DNA from: Pseudomonadota bacterium | Lineage (GTDB): Bacteria; Pseudomonadota; Gammaproteobacteria; Xanthomonadales; Wenzhouxiangellaceae | Length of the DNA stretch: 64,000 nucleotides | Direction of reading: 5' to 3' | Assembly (NCBI GenBank): GCA_013285445.1 | Contig: CP053448.1 | Location: 1,984,001 to 2,048,000, forward strand | In this document: positions 1 through 9,296 of the stretch, piece after piece | Numbering within the stretch: the first letter of the stretch is position 1 | Layout: the number at the start of each line of letters is the position of its first letter | The notes under the pieces: model-generated | Told to the model about the DNA's origin: nothing | The model's database searches: none | The model's input: the letters and a program-made list of their open reading frames with translations, nothing else | Translations under genes and position numbers: made by a program

Positions 1-110
1 GGCGTGCAGCGCCCAGGACGCGTCAGCGGCCCGGCGACGTCAACCCGGCAGACGGGTACACTGTGTTTCCGTGACCGCCGACAGCCAGTTCCTGCCGATT
101 CCCAGCCCGC

Positions 111-2021
111 ATGTTTCATGAATCTCACACGCCCTCGATTTCCGGAACCGTGCGGACTGACACCGATCACTTGCTGTCCCCGGATGCCGATCCGCCATGG
201 TGGGCCTGGCTGTTCGTCGTCTCGATGATGCTTGCCAGCGCCGCAATCGGGCCGCTGGGCGCACCCTATCTCGACGCCATACGCGACCTGTATTGGGCGC
301 AGCAGATCGCAACAGCCACACAGTGGCCGCTGGTTGGCCCCGAAATCGGGTTCTTCACTCACATTGGTCCGGCCTGGTATTACCTGCTCAGCCCGCCGCT
401 GATTTTCAGCGGCGGGCTGGTGTCCGCTGCAGCCTGGGCCGGCCTGCTGCAGGGTGCGCAATTCCCGCTGGCCCTGGCTTTCGGTCGGCAGATCGGGCAG
501 TGGCGATTCGGCCTGTTCCTGGCTGCCCTGCTGGCGCTGCCCGGGCTGACCACCTTCACATACCTGTCGTTCAACCACTTCAACCTGGTGCCCGCCGCCG
601 TGATCGGCCTGGCGATGATCGCCTGGTCAGACTGGGAACGTCCGCGACGCGGCTCGGCACTGGGTCTCGGGCTGGTTTTTTCGCTGCTGATTCATGCGCA
701 CCCGGCCAACCTGGCGCTGGGCTGGATCCTGCCGGTACTCTGGCTGGCCGCGCCCGACCGGATTGTTCGTGCGGGACTGTTGCTGGCCGGCCTGCTGCTG
801 CCCCTGCTGCCCCTGCTGCTGGCCGGTCTGCTCGGTGCGGTTCCGGACACGCCCACCACCGGCCTGTCCGGACACCTGCGCGAACACTGGAATCCCGCCG
901 CGATCGGCCAGACGCCCGTGCTGTTCTGGCATGTGATTGTCGAGGGCTTCCGCCACGGCCTGCTGCTGAGCACCGATGCCGTCCCGGGCGCCAGAATCGC
1001 GCTGCGGATTGCAGTCGTCGCGCTGGTGGTGCTGGCGCTGAGCGGGCTGCCGGCGACGCTGCGACCCGGTTACCTGCGTCGGCTGGCTGCGGTCGCACTG
1101 CTCGCACTTATCATCCAGACCGCCGCTGCGCTGTGGATGCGCAGCCAAACGCTCTGGTACATGATGCTGGCCGCGCCAACGCTGACTGCCCTGGTGCTGG
1201 CCGCCGGGCTGACCGCAATCCGCCCTCGCCCCCGTAACCGGATGATCCTGCCCCTAGCCCTGGTGACCGGCCTGGCCGCCATGGCGCTGCTGACGACATC
1301 CCTGCTCGCGACCAAAGACAACAGCGGCAACCGTCATTTTCCGGCCGCCTTTATGCTGGATTTGCTGTCCTCGCCCGAAGTATCCGCCACCAGCGCCGGT
1401 GCCCAGCTGAGCTTTCTCGGCAGCGCAACGATGGCCCACCGGCTGTGCGCGACCGAACAGGCCATCGTCGTGCACGCCGGCCTGGCCCAGATCGTCGACA
1501 GTCTGACCGATCTGGTGTTCTGGCTGGAATGCCCCGGCCACACGCCGAAGGTCCGGATTGCGGGGATGGAACCAACCGCCGAACATCTGCTGGCGGTAGG
1601 TCCGGGCGTTGCGGATGCCCTGCCTCTTGTCCCCGACGGTCGGCTCGAAGCGACGATCTTCTATCCGGTCGCGCGCGTCGTTCACCCCCCGAATTCCGTG
1701 GCACTCGCATCGGCAGGCAACTATCCGCCTCGTCCGCGCAATCCGGAGCGTGTACCAGGCATCGTCGACTTCCAGACCCGGGCCGGGGACTGGCTGCTGA
1801 TTTCCAACCCGTATGCCTGGTGGACCACGATCGATATCGCAGCCGTGATCGCCAATGGCCGCGCCCTCACGCCGACAGCCTCCGATTTCGTCACCTCGGT
1901 CTTCCACTGTAACCACTGTGCTGCGGGCCAGCCCGTCAGCTGGCGGGTCCGTTTCAATGCCCCGTCGGCAATGCAGCCGGATATCGTTGTTGTTGAGGGA
2001 ACGCACAGCCGGACTGATTGA
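111..2021 (+). CDS. GT-C-like multi-pass membrane protein (putative glycosyltransferase)
   Basis: The product is 636 aa. The first ~400 residues are strongly hydrophobic with many membrane segments, beginning near residue 30. The first periplasmic loop has an acidic residue (D55 or D59, in LDAIRDLYWAQ) followed by FTHIGPAWYYLL, the layout seen in GT-C lipid-linked-sugar transferases of the PMT/ArnT type. The last ~230 residues look soluble and contain a CNHC pair near the C-terminus. No donor or acceptor can be read from the sequence. No clear Shine-Dalgarno sequence precedes the ATG, so the start is tentative. mfd follows about 50 bp downstream on the same strand. Alternative: a membrane protein of unknown function with a GT-C-like fold. 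Confidence 0.7.
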   Translation: MFHESHTPSISGTVRTDTDHLLSPDADPPWWAWLFVVSMMLASAAIGPLGAPYLDAIRDLYWAQQIATATQWPLVGPEIGFFTHIGPAWYYLLSPPLIFSGGLVSAAAWAGLLQGAQFPLALAFGRQIGQWRFGLFLAALLALPGLTTFTYLSFNHFNLVPAAVIGLAMIAWSDWERPRRGSALGLGLVFSLLIHAHPANLALGWILPVLWLAAPDRIVRAGLLLAGLLLPLLPLLLAGLLGAVPDTPTTGLSGHLREHWNPAAIGQTPVLFWHVIVEGFRHGLLLSTDAVPGARIALRIAVVALVVLALSGLPATLRPGYLRRLAAVALLALIIQTAAALWMRSQTLWYMMLAAPTLTALVLAAGLTAIRPRPRNRMILPLALVTGLAAMALLTTSLLATKDNSGNRHFPAAFMLDLLSSPEVSATSAGAQLSFLGSATMAHRLCATEQAIVVHAGLAQIVDSLTDLVFWLECPGHTPKVRIAGMEPTAEHLLAVGPGVADALPLVPDGRLEATIFYPVARVVHPPNSVALASAGNYPPRPRNPERVPGIVDFQTRAGDWLLISNPYAWWTTIDIAAVIANGRALTPTASDFVTSVFHCNHCAAGQPVSWRVRFNAPSAMQPDIVVVEGTHSRTD

Positions 2022-2085
2022 GGTCTTGCACGCGGAAGACCGGATTTGAATTGCTACACTAACGGGTTTGGACAAACTGATCGTG

Positions 2086-5000
2086 ATGCCGGAGCGTTTT
2101 TCCGTACTCAATCCACCGCGATTTGACGGCGAACGTCAGGAGTGGCCGCTGCTCGAAGGCCTGCCTCTGGCCCTGGCCATCGCCTCGTTTTCCGGTCGCA
2201 AGGGGGGTCCCGTACTGGTGGCCGCAGCCGACGGCTACACCGCGCGCGCCCTGCGCGACGATATCAAGCGGCTCGATGGAGTGCAGGCCGAGCTGTTTCC
2301 AGACTGGGAAATCCTGCCTTACGACCTGTATTCCCCGCATCCCGACCTGATCTCGCGCCGACTCGACCTGCTCGCACGACTGCCCGGCATGGACCGCGGC
2401 GTGGTCATCGCTCCGGTGACGGCACTGATGCAGCGTCTGCCGCCGGTCGCCTGGGTCCAGGGCCAGAGTCTCAACCTGTCCGCTGGCGAACAGCTCAACA
2501 TGGGATCATTTCGGGGCCGACTGCATGCCGCTGGCTACCAGAGCAGCGATCAGGTCTGGCAACCCGGCCAGTTCGCCGTGCGCGGGGCCGTGCTGGACCT
2601 GTGGCCAATGGGACGCTCCGACCCGTATCGAATCGAGCTGTTTGACGACGAGATCGAGTCCATCCGGACATTTGACGCCGAAAGCCAGCGCTCGACCGGC
2701 AGGCTCGAGCGAATCGACATGCTGCCGGCTCGCGAGTACCCATTTGACGAGGACAGCCGCCAGGCCTTTCGCCGCGCATTTCGCAATCGATTCGACGTCG
2801 ACCTGCGTCGCGCCCTGCCCTACCAGGAGGTCGGTGAAGGGCACCACGGCCAGGGCCTGGAACAGTATCTGCCGCTGTTTTTCGAGCACACATCGAGCCT
2901 GACCGACTATCTGCCGACCGCGCATCGCCTGATCGTGCTGCCGGGTGTTGAAGAGGCGGCGCGCGGGTACTGGCAGGAAATCGAACACCGCCAGCAGCAG
3001 CGTGGCGGCGATCTCGAGCGACCGGTCCTCAAACCGCAGGAGCTCTTCATCCCCGCACACGAGCTGGCCGACGTCCTGCTGTCCGACGCTGCGGTCTGCA
3101 TGACCCGGCGCAAGCCGGCCGCATCGGTGGCAGCGCCTGCGCCGGTACTTGATCTTGACAACCAGCCCGAGGCGGCGCTGCATGAGCTGGCAATGCTGGC
3201 CGGTCGCGTGCTGATCGCAGCCGATACCGCCGGCCGCCGCGAGCTGATCCACGACACGCTCAGAGCCGGCGGAATGAACCCGACACGACTCGATTCCTGG
3301 TCGGCCTTCATGAGCGGCAGCGACCGGCTGGCGTTGATCGAAATGCCGGTCTCCGGCGGCTGTCGCCTGGAACAGAGTAATCTCACCGTACTGACCGAAA
3401 GCGAGCTGTTTCCGGGCCATACCCGCACGCTGCGGCGCCAGCGCCGCAGCGGTCAGGACCCCGAATCGATCATCAAGAGCCTGGCGGACCTGCAGTCCGG
3501 CGCGCTGGTCGTCCATCTCGAACACGGTATCGGTCGCTACCTGGGCCTGGACGTGCTGGACGCGGGCGAAACGGTGGCTGAATATCTGTGCCTCGAATAT
3601 GCCGACGGCGACAAGCTTTATGTTCCAGTCACCGATCTGCACCTGGTCAGCCGCTACACCGGCGCCGATCCTGACCGCGTCGAGCTGAACCGGCTTGGCT
3701 CCGAACGCTGGGCGCGCACGCGTCGCAAGGCTGCGGAAAAGGTCCGCGACGCGGCTGCCGAGCTGCTCGAACTGCAGGCCCGCCGCGCGGCACGCAAAGG
3801 TCAGAGCTTCGCCATCGACCGCGGCCTGTATGCGCGTTTCGCGGCCGGTTTCGAATACGAGGAAACCGACGATCAGCAGCAGGCAATCGATGCGGTCCTG
3901 TCCGACCTGTCCTCGGACGAGCCGATGGACCGCGTCGTTTGCGGGGATGTTGGCTTCGGCAAGACCGAAGTGGCCCTGCGGGCGGCCTTCGTGGTGGCTC
4001 ACACCGGCCGTCAGGTTGCCATGCTGGCGCCGACCACGCTGTTGGCCGAACAGCACTACCGCAACTTCGCCGACCGCTTTGCCGACTGGCCGGTCAACGT
4101 GCATTTACTCTCACGCAGCGGCGCCAAACCCGCCGCAACGCTCAAGGGGCTCGAAGACGGCACTGTCGATGTTGTCATCGGCACGCACCGCCTGCTGCAA
4201 AAAGACATTCGGTTCCGCGATCTCGGGCTGGTCATCATCGACGAGGAACAGCGTTTCGGCGTGCGCCAGAAAGAGCGCCTCAAGGCCTTGCGGGCCGAAG
4301 TCGATCTCCTCACCCTGACCGCAACGCCCATTCCGCGAACCCTCAATATGTCGATGGCCGGCCTGCGAGATTTGTCCATCATCGCCACGCCACCGGCGCG
4401 CCGCCTGGCGGTGAGAACCTTTGTTTCCGAATGGGACACACCAACCATCCGGGATGCAATCACCCGCGAGTTCCAGCGCGGCGGCCAGGTCTACTTCCTG
4501 CACAACGAGGTGCGCAGCATGGCGCGCCAGGTCACCGAACTCGAGGCCATGTTTCCCAACGCGCGCGTCGGCATGGCACACGGCCAGATGCCGACCGGCG
4601 AGATGGAGCGCACCATGCGGGACTTCTACGCTCGCCGCATCAACCTGCTTGTCTGTTCGACCATCATCGAAAACGGCATCGATGTGCCCACGGCCAACAC
4701 CATCATCATCAACCGCGCCGATAAATTCGGTCTGGCACAGCTTCACCAGCTCAGGGGTCGCGTCGGCCGCTCGCACCATCTGGCCTATGCCTATCTCGTC
4801 ACGCCGCCCTGGAAGGTGCTGACACGCGACGCGAAAAAGCGACTGGAGGCCATCCAGTCACTCGAGGAACTGGGCGCCGGATTTACCCTGGCCAGCCATG
4901 ACCTCGAAATCCGCGGCGCCGGCGAGCTGCTCGGCGAAGAGCAGTCCGGCCAAATCGAGGCGATCGGGTTTGCCCTCTACTCCGATCTGCTCAATCGTGC

Positions 5001-5508
5001 CGTCGAGGCGCTGAAAAACGGCGAGCTGCCGGATCTAGACGAGCCCGTGTCACACGGCAGCGAGGTCGATTTGCATCTGACCGCCATGATTCCGGAACAC
5101 TACCTGCCCGACGTGCACCAGCGCCTGGTGCTCTACAAGCGCATCAGCCAGGCCGACAGCAACGCTCAGCTCAACGACCTGCAGGTCGAGATGATCGACT
5201 GCTTCGGGCTGCTGCCCAACGAAGTGAAGAACCTGTTCGCCACTGCCGAGCTCAGACTGCGCGCGAAGAAACTGGGCATCAAGCGCCTTGAGGTTGGTCC
5301 CGCCGGCGGACGCGCGGAGTTCAAGGCCAGGCCGGATATCGACATGGGCGAGCTGCTCAAGATGATCCAGAAGGAATCCCACACCTTCGAGCTGCCCGAC
5401 AACGACAAGCTTCGAATCAAGGGCGAGTTCGAGGCAATCGAGGATCGCTTTCACATGGCCGAGGAACTGCTCGAGCGTCTGGCTCCCGAAGAGCGCGCGG
5501 CGGCCTGA
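2086..5508 (+). CDS. mfd: Transcription-repair coupling factor Mfd
   Basis: Mfd displaces RNA polymerase stalled at DNA lesions and recruits UvrA. The 1140-aa length is normal for the family. In order there are the UvrB-homology region at the N-terminus (DWEILPYDLYSPHPDLISRR), the CarD-like RNA polymerase-interacting domain near residues 467-530 (ALVVHLEHGIGRY), the helicase Walker A GDVGFGKTE near residue 620, a DEEQ box near 718 (IIDEEQRFGV), the TATPIPRTL motif, and the C-terminal TRCF domain. A TTG codon lies 18 bp upstream in frame at 2068, but the ATG at 2086 gives the usual N-terminus and is preferred. The reading frame is intact. Confidence 0.97.
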   Translation: MPERFSVLNPPRFDGERQEWPLLEGLPLALAIASFSGRKGGPVLVAAADGYTARALRDDIKRLDGVQAELFPDWEILPYDLYSPHPDLISRRLDLLARLPGMDRGVVIAPVTALMQRLPPVAWVQGQSLNLSAGEQLNMGSFRGRLHAAGYQSSDQVWQPGQFAVRGAVLDLWPMGRSDPYRIELFDDEIESIRTFDAESQRSTGRLERIDMLPAREYPFDEDSRQAFRRAFRNRFDVDLRRALPYQEVGEGHHGQGLEQYLPLFFEHTSSLTDYLPTAHRLIVLPGVEEAARGYWQEIEHRQQQRGGDLERPVLKPQELFIPAHELADVLLSDAAVCMTRRKPAASVAAPAPVLDLDNQPEAALHELAMLAGRVLIAADTAGRRELIHDTLRAGGMNPTRLDSWSAFMSGSDRLALIEMPVSGGCRLEQSNLTVLTESELFPGHTRTLRRQRRSGQDPESIIKSLADLQSGALVVHLEHGIGRYLGLDVLDAGETVAEYLCLEYADGDKLYVPVTDLHLVSRYTGADPDRVELNRLGSERWARTRRKAAEKVRDAAAELLELQARRAARKGQSFAIDRGLYARFAAGFEYEETDDQQQAIDAVLSDLSSDEPMDRVVCGDVGFGKTEVALRAAFVVAHTGRQVAMLAPTTLLAEQHYRNFADRFADWPVNVHLLSRSGAKPAATLKGLEDGTVDVVIGTHRLLQKDIRFRDLGLVIIDEEQRFGVRQKERLKALRAEVDLLTLTATPIPRTLNMSMAGLRDLSIIATPPARRLAVRTFVSEWDTPTIRDAITREFQRGGQVYFLHNEVRSMARQVTELEAMFPNARVGMAHGQMPTGEMERTMRDFYARRINLLVCSTIIENGIDVPTANTIIINRADKFGLAQLHQLRGRVGRSHHLAYAYLVTPPWKVLTRDAKKRLEAIQSLEELGAGFTLASHDLEIRGAGELLGEEQSGQIEAIGFALYSDLLNRAVEALKNGELPDLDEPVSHGSEVDLHLTAMIPEHYLPDVHQRLVLYKRISQADSNAQLNDLQVEMIDCFGLLPNEVKNLFATAELRLRAKKLGIKRLEVGPAGGRAEFKARPDIDMGELLKMIQKESHTFELPDNDKLRIKGEFEAIEDRFHMAEELLERLAPEERAAA

Positions 5509-5630
5509 GACCGAACAAGCCTGACCGCCAACACGCCAGGCCGGCAGAACCGGAACCCCGGAAGCCGCAAACGGGCGCGGAACAGATCCGGAGCGCACCC
5601 CGCCACGCGGGCCGAATTCCGACCTCGTCC

Positions 5631-5655
5631 GTCGGGGACGCCGCCCCGACCTACC
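5631..5655. repeat. Dispersed REP-like palindrome, copy 1
   Basis: A 25-bp sequence beginning GTCGGGGACGCCG. Its outer 7 bases pair with CCCCGAC, and CTACC follows. It is identical to 7786-7810 and differs by one base from the first module of array copy 4 (28671-28695). All copies in the window are intergenic. Confidence 0.75.
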
Positions 5656-5789
5656 GCCTTTCGCCTCGCGCCTACCCGCGGATATCGTCCGTGATGGTGA
5701 CGCCGGATTCGGTGGGCGCGGACGCGTGGTCGATTCGTTTGTCGCGGTGGGCGCCAAGTTCGCAGATCGCATCCGCGACGGGCGCCTCT

Positions 5790-5841
5790 TATAATGTCTC
5801 TGAGCAATCGGGACCTGCCCACCTTGCGGCATTGGGTCCCG
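5790..5841 (+). promoter_or_regulatory. Candidate -10 element and 5' leader hairpin
   Basis: TATAAT at 5790-5795 is a perfect -10 hexamer about 120 bp before the downstream start, but no good -35 sits at 16-18 bp. Just after it, CGGGACC at 5809-5815 pairs perfectly with GGTCCCG at 5835-5841 across a 19-nt loop, so a transcript starting here would carry a leader hairpin. Confidence 0.4.
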
Positions 5842-5916
5842 ACCGATAATTTGCGGTATTTTCGCAACCTGCCCGGGCGCTCTGACTGGCACACAGGCCC
5901 TACAGGAGCCATCTGA

Positions 5917-7725
5917 ATGCACTGCATGCGTAACGGCCGATTGGCGGCAAACCAGCGCTATCCCGTAATCGCGTGGATGGCGCGGCGCTGGAGAAGCAAC
6001 AGCTCGCCGGCGGATTGCACCGCGCGAGCCCGAATCCTGCTCATCACCATCATTGGCGGCCTGGTATCCGCGGCCATCGCCGGCGATGACCTGGACGAGG
6101 TGTTCCAGGACCGATTCGAGCATATCCCCCCGGTTGCCCTGCAACTGCTACCCGCCAGTGGGGTTGACGGCGCGCAGCGGGTCAGCTTTGCTCTGCCCCT
6201 GCCGCCGGGCGCGCTGTTCGATACGAATCGCGCCAGTCTGTGGCTGGACGGCCTGGAGCAGCCGCTTCATGTCGAGGCGCTGGGCACCTGGCACGCACTG
6301 CCACCGCCCGGTCTGCATTGCACCGACACACAGCCATCCGACCAGGGCAGCCTGCGCAGCGTCCTGCTACAGGCCGATATCGATTTCGGTGCCGGACAGG
6401 CGGTTGTCGCCGAGGTGCGGCTTGACCGGACTCGCAGCCTGACGCTTGCCGACCCTGTTCCGGTCGAGCAGACCTGGCAGCTGGCGGAATCCGGCAGCTA
6501 TGTCGCGGAAGACGGCGTACTTGAGCCCAAGGTGCTCGCGCAGTGGTCACCGCAGCATCTGCGCTGCGCCGGCCTGGCGCCAGCCCTGGGTAAGGTCGGC
6601 CTGCGAACCTACATGGCGGCCACGGATCAGGCCCAGATCGATTTTTTCTACACTACAATCAACGACTTCGGGCCTTCAGGCTGGCCGGCCAGCCAGGGTC
6701 TGATCGATTACAAGAACGACTACGAGCCCTGGCTGTATGACCGTCCCGCCGTGTTTTATCTCGGCCACCTGCGCAGCGGCAACATCGACCAACTGCGCGA
6801 GGCGCATCGGGCCGCGCATTTCTACGCGCAGAACATCTATACCCCGGAGCAATGTCAGGCGGCCGGCAACAACAACGACTGCGTCGGCTACTTCCGTCTC
6901 AAGAACCCGGATATCGGCAGCAGCTGGAAAGACCCCAAGTACTCCTACGGCGAAGGCATGGAACTGGCCTGGTGGATGACCGGGCTGCCGATCTTTCGCG
7001 ACACGGCCCAGCACGTGGTCGAAGCGGCCGATCGCGGCGCACCGATCCTTCAGGCCGACACGGCCGGCGACCACTGGTTCAGTGAGCGCTGGTGGGGGTT
7101 TGCCCTGCAGGCCAATGCGTCGGCTTTCGCAATCACTGGGGATTCGGCTGTGCACGACAAGCTGGTTGAAGCCACCGCAGCGTTCCGGACACGCCAACTC
7201 TCCCATCCGCAGGCCAACGGCGGCTGCTTTATCTACAACTGGGACGGTGGCAGTGACAAGGGATTCTCACCCTGGATGTCGGCCCTGCTGCAGTACGCCT
7301 TCCTCAACACCTGGCAGCTGACTGCCGATGCGCGTCTGCCGGACATGATGAGCGACCTGGCCGGCTGCATCTCGGATTTGGGCCTGCGGACGGTCAGTGG
7401 CGAAGGCCCGCAAATTGATGGGCAGTTCGTGTCCTACTACGGAGTGCGGCATGACGGCACACCGCTCGACAGCAATCCCTGGAGCGGCATCGAGCACAGC
7501 AGTGACGTGGCCTCACTGCTTGCCATCGGCAGCGCATTCGCCGCGGAGCCGCTGCGCGAGCAGCTGCGGCAACATGTGCACGCCCTGATACCCAGTCACG
7601 AGTGGACGATCGACTACTGGACCCGCAATACACCCGACTACCCGCGCTATCGCGTCTCACCGCCGCGCAAGTACGCCTGGCAATACCACTACGTGCACGT
7701 GATTCCATATCTGGTCAACGACTGA
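5917..7725 (+). CDS. Large secreted protein of unknown function
   Basis: The product is 602 aa. A long, basic N-terminus leads to a hydrophobic segment (about residues 40-55) ending SAAIA-GDD, which reads as a signal peptide. VFQDRFE follows at once; similar FxDxFE motifs are common just after signal peptides in Xanthomonadales/Wenzhouxiangella secreted proteins. The body is rich in Trp, Tyr and His (for example YSYGEGMELAWWMTG and HWFSERWWGFALQANA) in helical stretches, which suggests an alpha/alpha-barrel glycosidase-like fold, but I recognise no catalytic motif. The start is supported by AGGAG eight bases before the ATG. The gene stands alone, with repeat elements in both flanking gaps. 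It is a real gene of unknown function. Confidence 0.75.
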   Translation: MHCMRNGRLAANQRYPVIAWMARRWRSNSSPADCTARARILLITIIGGLVSAAIAGDDLDEVFQDRFEHIPPVALQLLPASGVDGAQRVSFALPLPPGALFDTNRASLWLDGLEQPLHVEALGTWHALPPPGLHCTDTQPSDQGSLRSVLLQADIDFGAGQAVVAEVRLDRTRSLTLADPVPVEQTWQLAESGSYVAEDGVLEPKVLAQWSPQHLRCAGLAPALGKVGLRTYMAATDQAQIDFFYTTINDFGPSGWPASQGLIDYKNDYEPWLYDRPAVFYLGHLRSGNIDQLREAHRAAHFYAQNIYTPEQCQAAGNNNDCVGYFRLKNPDIGSSWKDPKYSYGEGMELAWWMTGLPIFRDTAQHVVEAADRGAPILQADTAGDHWFSERWWGFALQANASAFAITGDSAVHDKLVEATAAFRTRQLSHPQANGGCFIYNWDGGSDKGFSPWMSALLQYAFLNTWQLTADARLPDMMSDLAGCISDLGLRTVSGEGPQIDGQFVSYYGVRHDGTPLDSNPWSGIEHSSDVASLLAIGSAFAAEPLREQLRQHVHALIPSHEWTIDYWTRNTPDYPRYRVSPPRKYAWQYHYVHVIPYLVND

Positions 7726-7785
7726 CCCGGCAGGGCAACTTTCAAGCATCGAGCACACGCCACGATGTATGTGTAGATCTTGTCG

Positions 7786-7810
7786 GTCGGGGACGCCGCC
7801 CCGACCTACC
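7786..7810. repeat. Dispersed REP-like palindrome, copy 2
   Basis: This is identical over 25 bp to the copy at 5631-5655. It lies in the short gap between the convergent secreted-protein gene and the FAD-linked dehydrogenase gene, so the two copies flank the secreted-protein gene in the same orientation. Confidence 0.75.
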
Positions 7811-7855
7811 GGTGGGCACGGTCCCGAACTGGACGGTCGTGCAGGACAACAAGCC

Positions 7856-9220
7856 TCAACTGCTGAGCATCTTCCCGGGATTGAGGATATCGTCGGGGTC
7901 GAAGGCGGCCTTGATCTTTCGCATCATTTCGATCTCGGCCGCCGACCGGCTATAGTGCAGGTCGTCGCGCTTGAGCAGACCAACGCCGTGCTCGGCCGAG
8001 ATACTGCCCTCGAAACGGCGCACCAGTTCGAACAGGTGCGGACTCAGCTTCCTGCCGGCGGCATGGAAGGCGTCGATCGACCAGTCTTTCGGCCTGAGTA
8101 CGTTCATATGCAGGTTGCCGTCGCCGATGTGCCCGAACCACACCACCTCGTAATCGGGATAGCGCTCGGCCACCAGTCGGTCGAGTGATTCGAGAAATTC
8201 CGGCACCCGCGAGACGCGTACCGACAGGTCATTCTTGTAGGGCGTATGCGCGCCGATTGATTCACTGATCGACTCGCGCCAGCGCCAGAGCGCCTGCGCT
8301 TGCGTACCGGACTGGCTCAAGGTGCCGTCAGCCACATGTCCGGCTTCGACCAGGCGCTCGAACAGCCGAAGGGCCCGCTCCTGATTCTCCTGGCCAGGAT
8401 CGTCGAATTCCACCACCGCGTAGTACGGACATTCGTCCTCGAGCGGAAACACTTCACCGGTGGCCGCCGAGACATGACCGATCGAACGCCGGTCGAAGAA
8501 CTCGAAGGCAGACAGCCGCAGCCCGGCGCGCAGTTCCGTGAACACCGGCATGATCGAAGACAGGCCGAAAAAACCGAGCAGCAGCACGGACTGCTCCGGT
8601 GGCGGCCGGGTCAGCGCCACGGTCGCCTCGGTGATGATGCCGAGCACGCCTTCGGAGCCGATCATCAGGTGCCTGAGGTCCAGGCCGGTGTTGTTCTTGA
8701 CCAGACCCCGATTGAGATCCAGCACCTCGCCGACGCCGGTCACAACCTTCAGGCCACGGACCCACTCGCGCGTCATGCCGTAGCGCAGTACCCGGATCCC
8801 GCCGGCGTTGGTGGCAATCGATCCGCCGAGCTGGCTGGAGTCGGCCGCGGCCCAGTCGACCGGGTAATAGAACCCGGCGTCGGCGGCGAGCCGCTGCAGT
8901 TCGCCAACCGGCACGCCGGCCTGGGCCCGCAGGCTGGGCTCGGTCCTGTCGAGTTCAAGCACCTCGCGCATTTTCTCCAGCGAAACGACCACCTCCCCTT
9001 CGCAGGCCACAGCACCCCCGGATAGTCCGGTTCGGCCCCCGCTGGGCACCAGCCTCAGACCCCTGTGCCGGGCCGTGCGCACGATGCTTGCGACTTCTTC
9101 GGTGCTGCGCGGGAACACCACTGCGGTCGGAAGGGCGTCCCAGAAGCGGGTCCAGTCACGCCCGTACTGCGCCAGGGTTTCGGGATCGTCGAGCGTTTCG
9201 ATATCGTCGAACATCACCAT
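7856..9220 (-). CDS. FAD-linked D-2-hydroxyglutarate dehydrogenase (GlcD/DLD family)
   Basis: The product is 454 aa with the PCMH-type FAD domain first (PSGGRTGLSGGAV at about residues 59-71) and the FAD-oxidase C-terminal domain second, with the hallmarks GHIGDGNLH, SAEHGVGLLKRD and a terminal NPGKML. Family members oxidise D-2-hydroxyacids and pass electrons to an acceptor such as electron-transfer flavoprotein. The gene is divergent from serA across a 76-bp gap. SerA produces D-2-hydroxyglutarate as a by-product, so a recycling role is the best guess. D-lactate or glycolate cannot be excluded from sequence alone. The start could also be the ATG two codons downstream. Confidence 0.85.
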   Translation of the reverse strand: MVMFDDIETLDDPETLAQYGRDWTRFWDALPTAVVFPRSTEEVASIVRTARHRGLRLVPSGGRTGLSGGAVACEGEVVVSLEKMREVLELDRTEPSLRAQAGVPVGELQRLAADAGFYYPVDWAAADSSQLGGSIATNAGGIRVLRYGMTREWVRGLKVVTGVGEVLDLNRGLVKNNTGLDLRHLMIGSEGVLGIITEATVALTRPPPEQSVLLLGFFGLSSIMPVFTELRAGLRLSAFEFFDRRSIGHVSAATGEVFPLEDECPYYAVVEFDDPGQENQERALRLFERLVEAGHVADGTLSQSGTQAQALWRWRESISESIGAHTPYKNDLSVRVSRVPEFLESLDRLVAERYPDYEVVWFGHIGDGNLHMNVLRPKDWSIDAFHAAGRKLSPHLFELVRRFEGSISAEHGVGLLKRDDLHYSRSAAEIEMMRKIKAAFDPDDILNPGKMLSS

Positions 9221-9296
9221 TGTTCAATTATGACTTGATTGCCCGGCCGAATGTCACCAGACTTGTGCTTTCAACCTCCGAAGAACAAACGACTGC

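Larger units (their letters stand above)
5509..5916. other. Long intergenic region with repeat modules and a leader hairpin
   Basis: This 408-bp gap between mfd and the secreted-protein gene has no convincing gene. It holds a copy of the dispersed palindrome (5631-5655), a degenerate copy of a second module of the 107-bp array (about 5761-5781), a consensus TATAAT at 5790-5795, and a perfect 7-bp stem (5809-5815 with 5835-5841) that would lie in the leader of the downstream gene. Confidence 0.6.

Noticed and set aside
1..110. Short open frames on both strands at the left edge
   Set aside because: No start signal, composition or family supports them. I see nothing reliable in this stretch.
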